Positions 62,736 through 64,000 of a DNA stretch of 64,000 bases are shown piece by piece. This DNA comes from Lanius collurio (lineage: Eukaryota; Chordata; Aves; Passeriformes; Laniidae): the NCBI GenBank assembly GCA_020086605.1, contig JACBWW010000015.1, positions 17,151,484 through 17,215,483 of the forward strand, in the 5' to 3' direction. A model generated the notes under the pieces. That model had not been told where the DNA came from. It made no database searches and saw nothing but the letters and a program-made list of their open reading frames with translations. The stretch's first letter is position 1. Every line of letters starts with the position of its first letter. A program made the position numbers and the translations under genes.

Positions 62736-63230
62736 GTAATTGTAGAGTGATGTCACCAATGGATCATCATCCAATGTCCACCTTTACAATTAAAAGTAGT
62801 TGAAAGTCAGCTGGTGAGGAACTGATCATCAGTGTCAAGAAACCTGCTCAGATGTACTGAAACCATTATCAGGTTTCTGAGTGCACATTCCAATTTATCT
62901 TAGAGTGATTTACCTGTGTAGATAAGTACAAGCTTGTTTCCTTGAAGAGATTTGTCGTGGGATCTGAAAACAATGAAGGTATTTCAGAGCCATGGTTCTG
63001 TATTGAACTTGATGAGTCTAATAGTGGTGGTGTTGTGGGCAAACATTAGTCTGAATGCATTTCTCCTCATGTGTGCATCAGCCTGTGCACAGGCAGATGT
63101 GAGCCTTCAGCAGTGCTTAGCACTTGACTGAGCACTGCTTCTTCCTGCTTGAAAATGACTGGGAGTAAAATTTAGCTTTGCTTCTTGAAAGTTGTCACAC
63201 GGCTGAATGTTTCAATCTTTTCATTTACAG

Positions 63231-63260
63231 TCATACCCTCCTGCTTTGAATGGGAAATAT
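63231..63260 (+). CDS. COL25A1: Probable non-collagenous cassette exon SYPPALNGKY (30 nt)
   Basis: A good acceptor (tttcatttacag) and a consensus gtaagt donor enclose 30 bases that stay open in phase 0, the frame delivered by the 27-nt exon. The translation is SYPPALNGKY, which has no Gly-X-Y pattern and would interrupt the triple helix after GLPGRNGYP. I do not recall this decapeptide from mammalian collagen XXV, where the collagenous repeat continues at this point. It may therefore be a lineage-specific or alternatively spliced exon; its symmetric phase lets it be included or skipped freely. Spacing supports membership of the same gene: the last three introns are 2053, 2158 and 2120 bases. 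The alternative is a fortuitous pseudo-exon. Confidence 0.55.
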
Positions 63261-64000
63261 GTAAGTGCAAGTGCAATGTACTTTAAAAGTACTTGTACAG
63301 CCCTGTAGAGCTCTATGAGAATGCTATTAGAATTCTAAGTTATTTATCCAGAGTAGCTCCTGTAGAAGCCTTTTTGCTTAAATCTGTATTGGATTTTATG
63401 GGATATTCTGTGAGGATAGTGATGTATATCTGCCACATATAACCTAAAGCTAATGCAGCTCTCTCACAAAAGCAAGTGGCTATTTTCTCCAAGACTTAAG
63501 TTTTCTTTGCCTGTGTTTATTCTGGTTTTTAAAGGTGCTTTAAAAAATAAGTAATTACAACAGTAAAAAGAATTACGGTGAGAAATCCAAGTTCCCAGGA
63601 AGATACATCACCAAAAATCAATAAAATGAGCGGGACTTACTGCTAATGAGTAACACAGGTATTAAGGGCTTTATAAAACCATTATTAACTGGTTATGATT
63701 TAAGGCACCATGAATACTAAAAAAAATGTACACTGGTACAACTTTTTTTTTCTCATGACAAGCTCTGTATAACACACAGTGACCAAATTCAGAATTGTGA
63801 CTTTTTCAGCTTGAATTTAAAATTGAAATAGACTGTCACATCTACTCAAAGAAAAAAGAGTGCACAAATATTGGAGAATGATATGACAGGCATTTGTTGC
63901 GGGGATTTTGTATGACAATGTCACTTTGGAAATAGTGCTAGAACTTGGAAAAAAGTACACACATACACACCCTTAAAGAAAACCCACACCAAACCCTCCC
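63261..64000 (+). other. COL25A1: Start of the next intron, runs off the window
   Basis: The sequence begins with the gtaagt donor of the 30-nt exon. No further exon could be recognised before the window end. The last 50 bases become A/C-rich (cacacatacacaccc). Confidence 0.5.

Larger units (their letters stand above)
61111..63230 (+). other. COL25A1: Intron between the 27-nt and 30-nt exons
   Basis: A GT-AG intron of 2120 bases. It carries a poly-T block at 61204-61236 followed by a strong acceptor-like cag at 61246, an A/T-rich patch at 61838-61882, and a minus-strand CR1 at about 62095-62735. Confidence 0.55.

Noticed and set aside
1..64000. CRISPR arrays, operons, phage or other prokaryotic systems
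   Set aside because: No regularly spaced repeats, no dense coding, and CR1 elements plus spliced exons show vertebrate nuclear DNA.

Overview
The window looks like avian nuclear DNA. It is AT-rich, mostly non-coding, and carries several truncated CR1 LINEs with the ATTCTGTG-type 3' tail typical of birds, some on each strand. It also holds one probable solo retroviral LTR, scattered ancient repeats and many homopolymer or T/G-rich tracts. There are no prokaryotic features and no intact long reading frame. The species cannot be fixed from the sequence alone.

The only protein-coding signal I can support is a run of four very small, well-spliced exons on the + strand between 56820 and 63260 (45, 8, 27 and 30 nt). 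The first three form a continuous Gly-X-Y collagen frame that starts GPPGKRGKRGRRGETG. This closely matches, from memory, the start of the COL1 domain of the transmembrane collagen XXV (COL25A1/CLAC-P). The fourth exon encodes a non-collagenous decapeptide that interrupts the triplet repeat. On this reading positions 1-56819 are most likely one large upstream intron, or part of one; I found no exon for the cytoplasmic, transmembrane or coiled-coil part of the protein.

Layout. 1-7569: unique AT-rich DNA with homopolymers and an (ACT)n tract, including a 221-codon minus-strand open frame of unknown meaning. 7570-7830: old L3/CR1-like fossil. 7831-27480: mostly unique sequence. 27481-29190: a compact CR1 cluster of two head-to-tail + strand elements, the second split by a minus-strand CR1 with a visible 7-bp target duplication; the second also carries a perfect 30-bp palindrome. 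35256-35813: probable minus-strand solo LTR. 38564-38790: internally deleted minus-strand CR1. 50160-51129: + strand CR1 ending in a TA/TG microsatellite. 56820-63260: the collagen exons, with a minus-strand CR1 (62095-62735) in the last intron.

The items most worth checking are the 8-nt microexon, the in-frame alternative donor inside the basic collagen exon, the non-collagenous cassette-like exon, the nested CR1 chronology and the CR1 palindrome.
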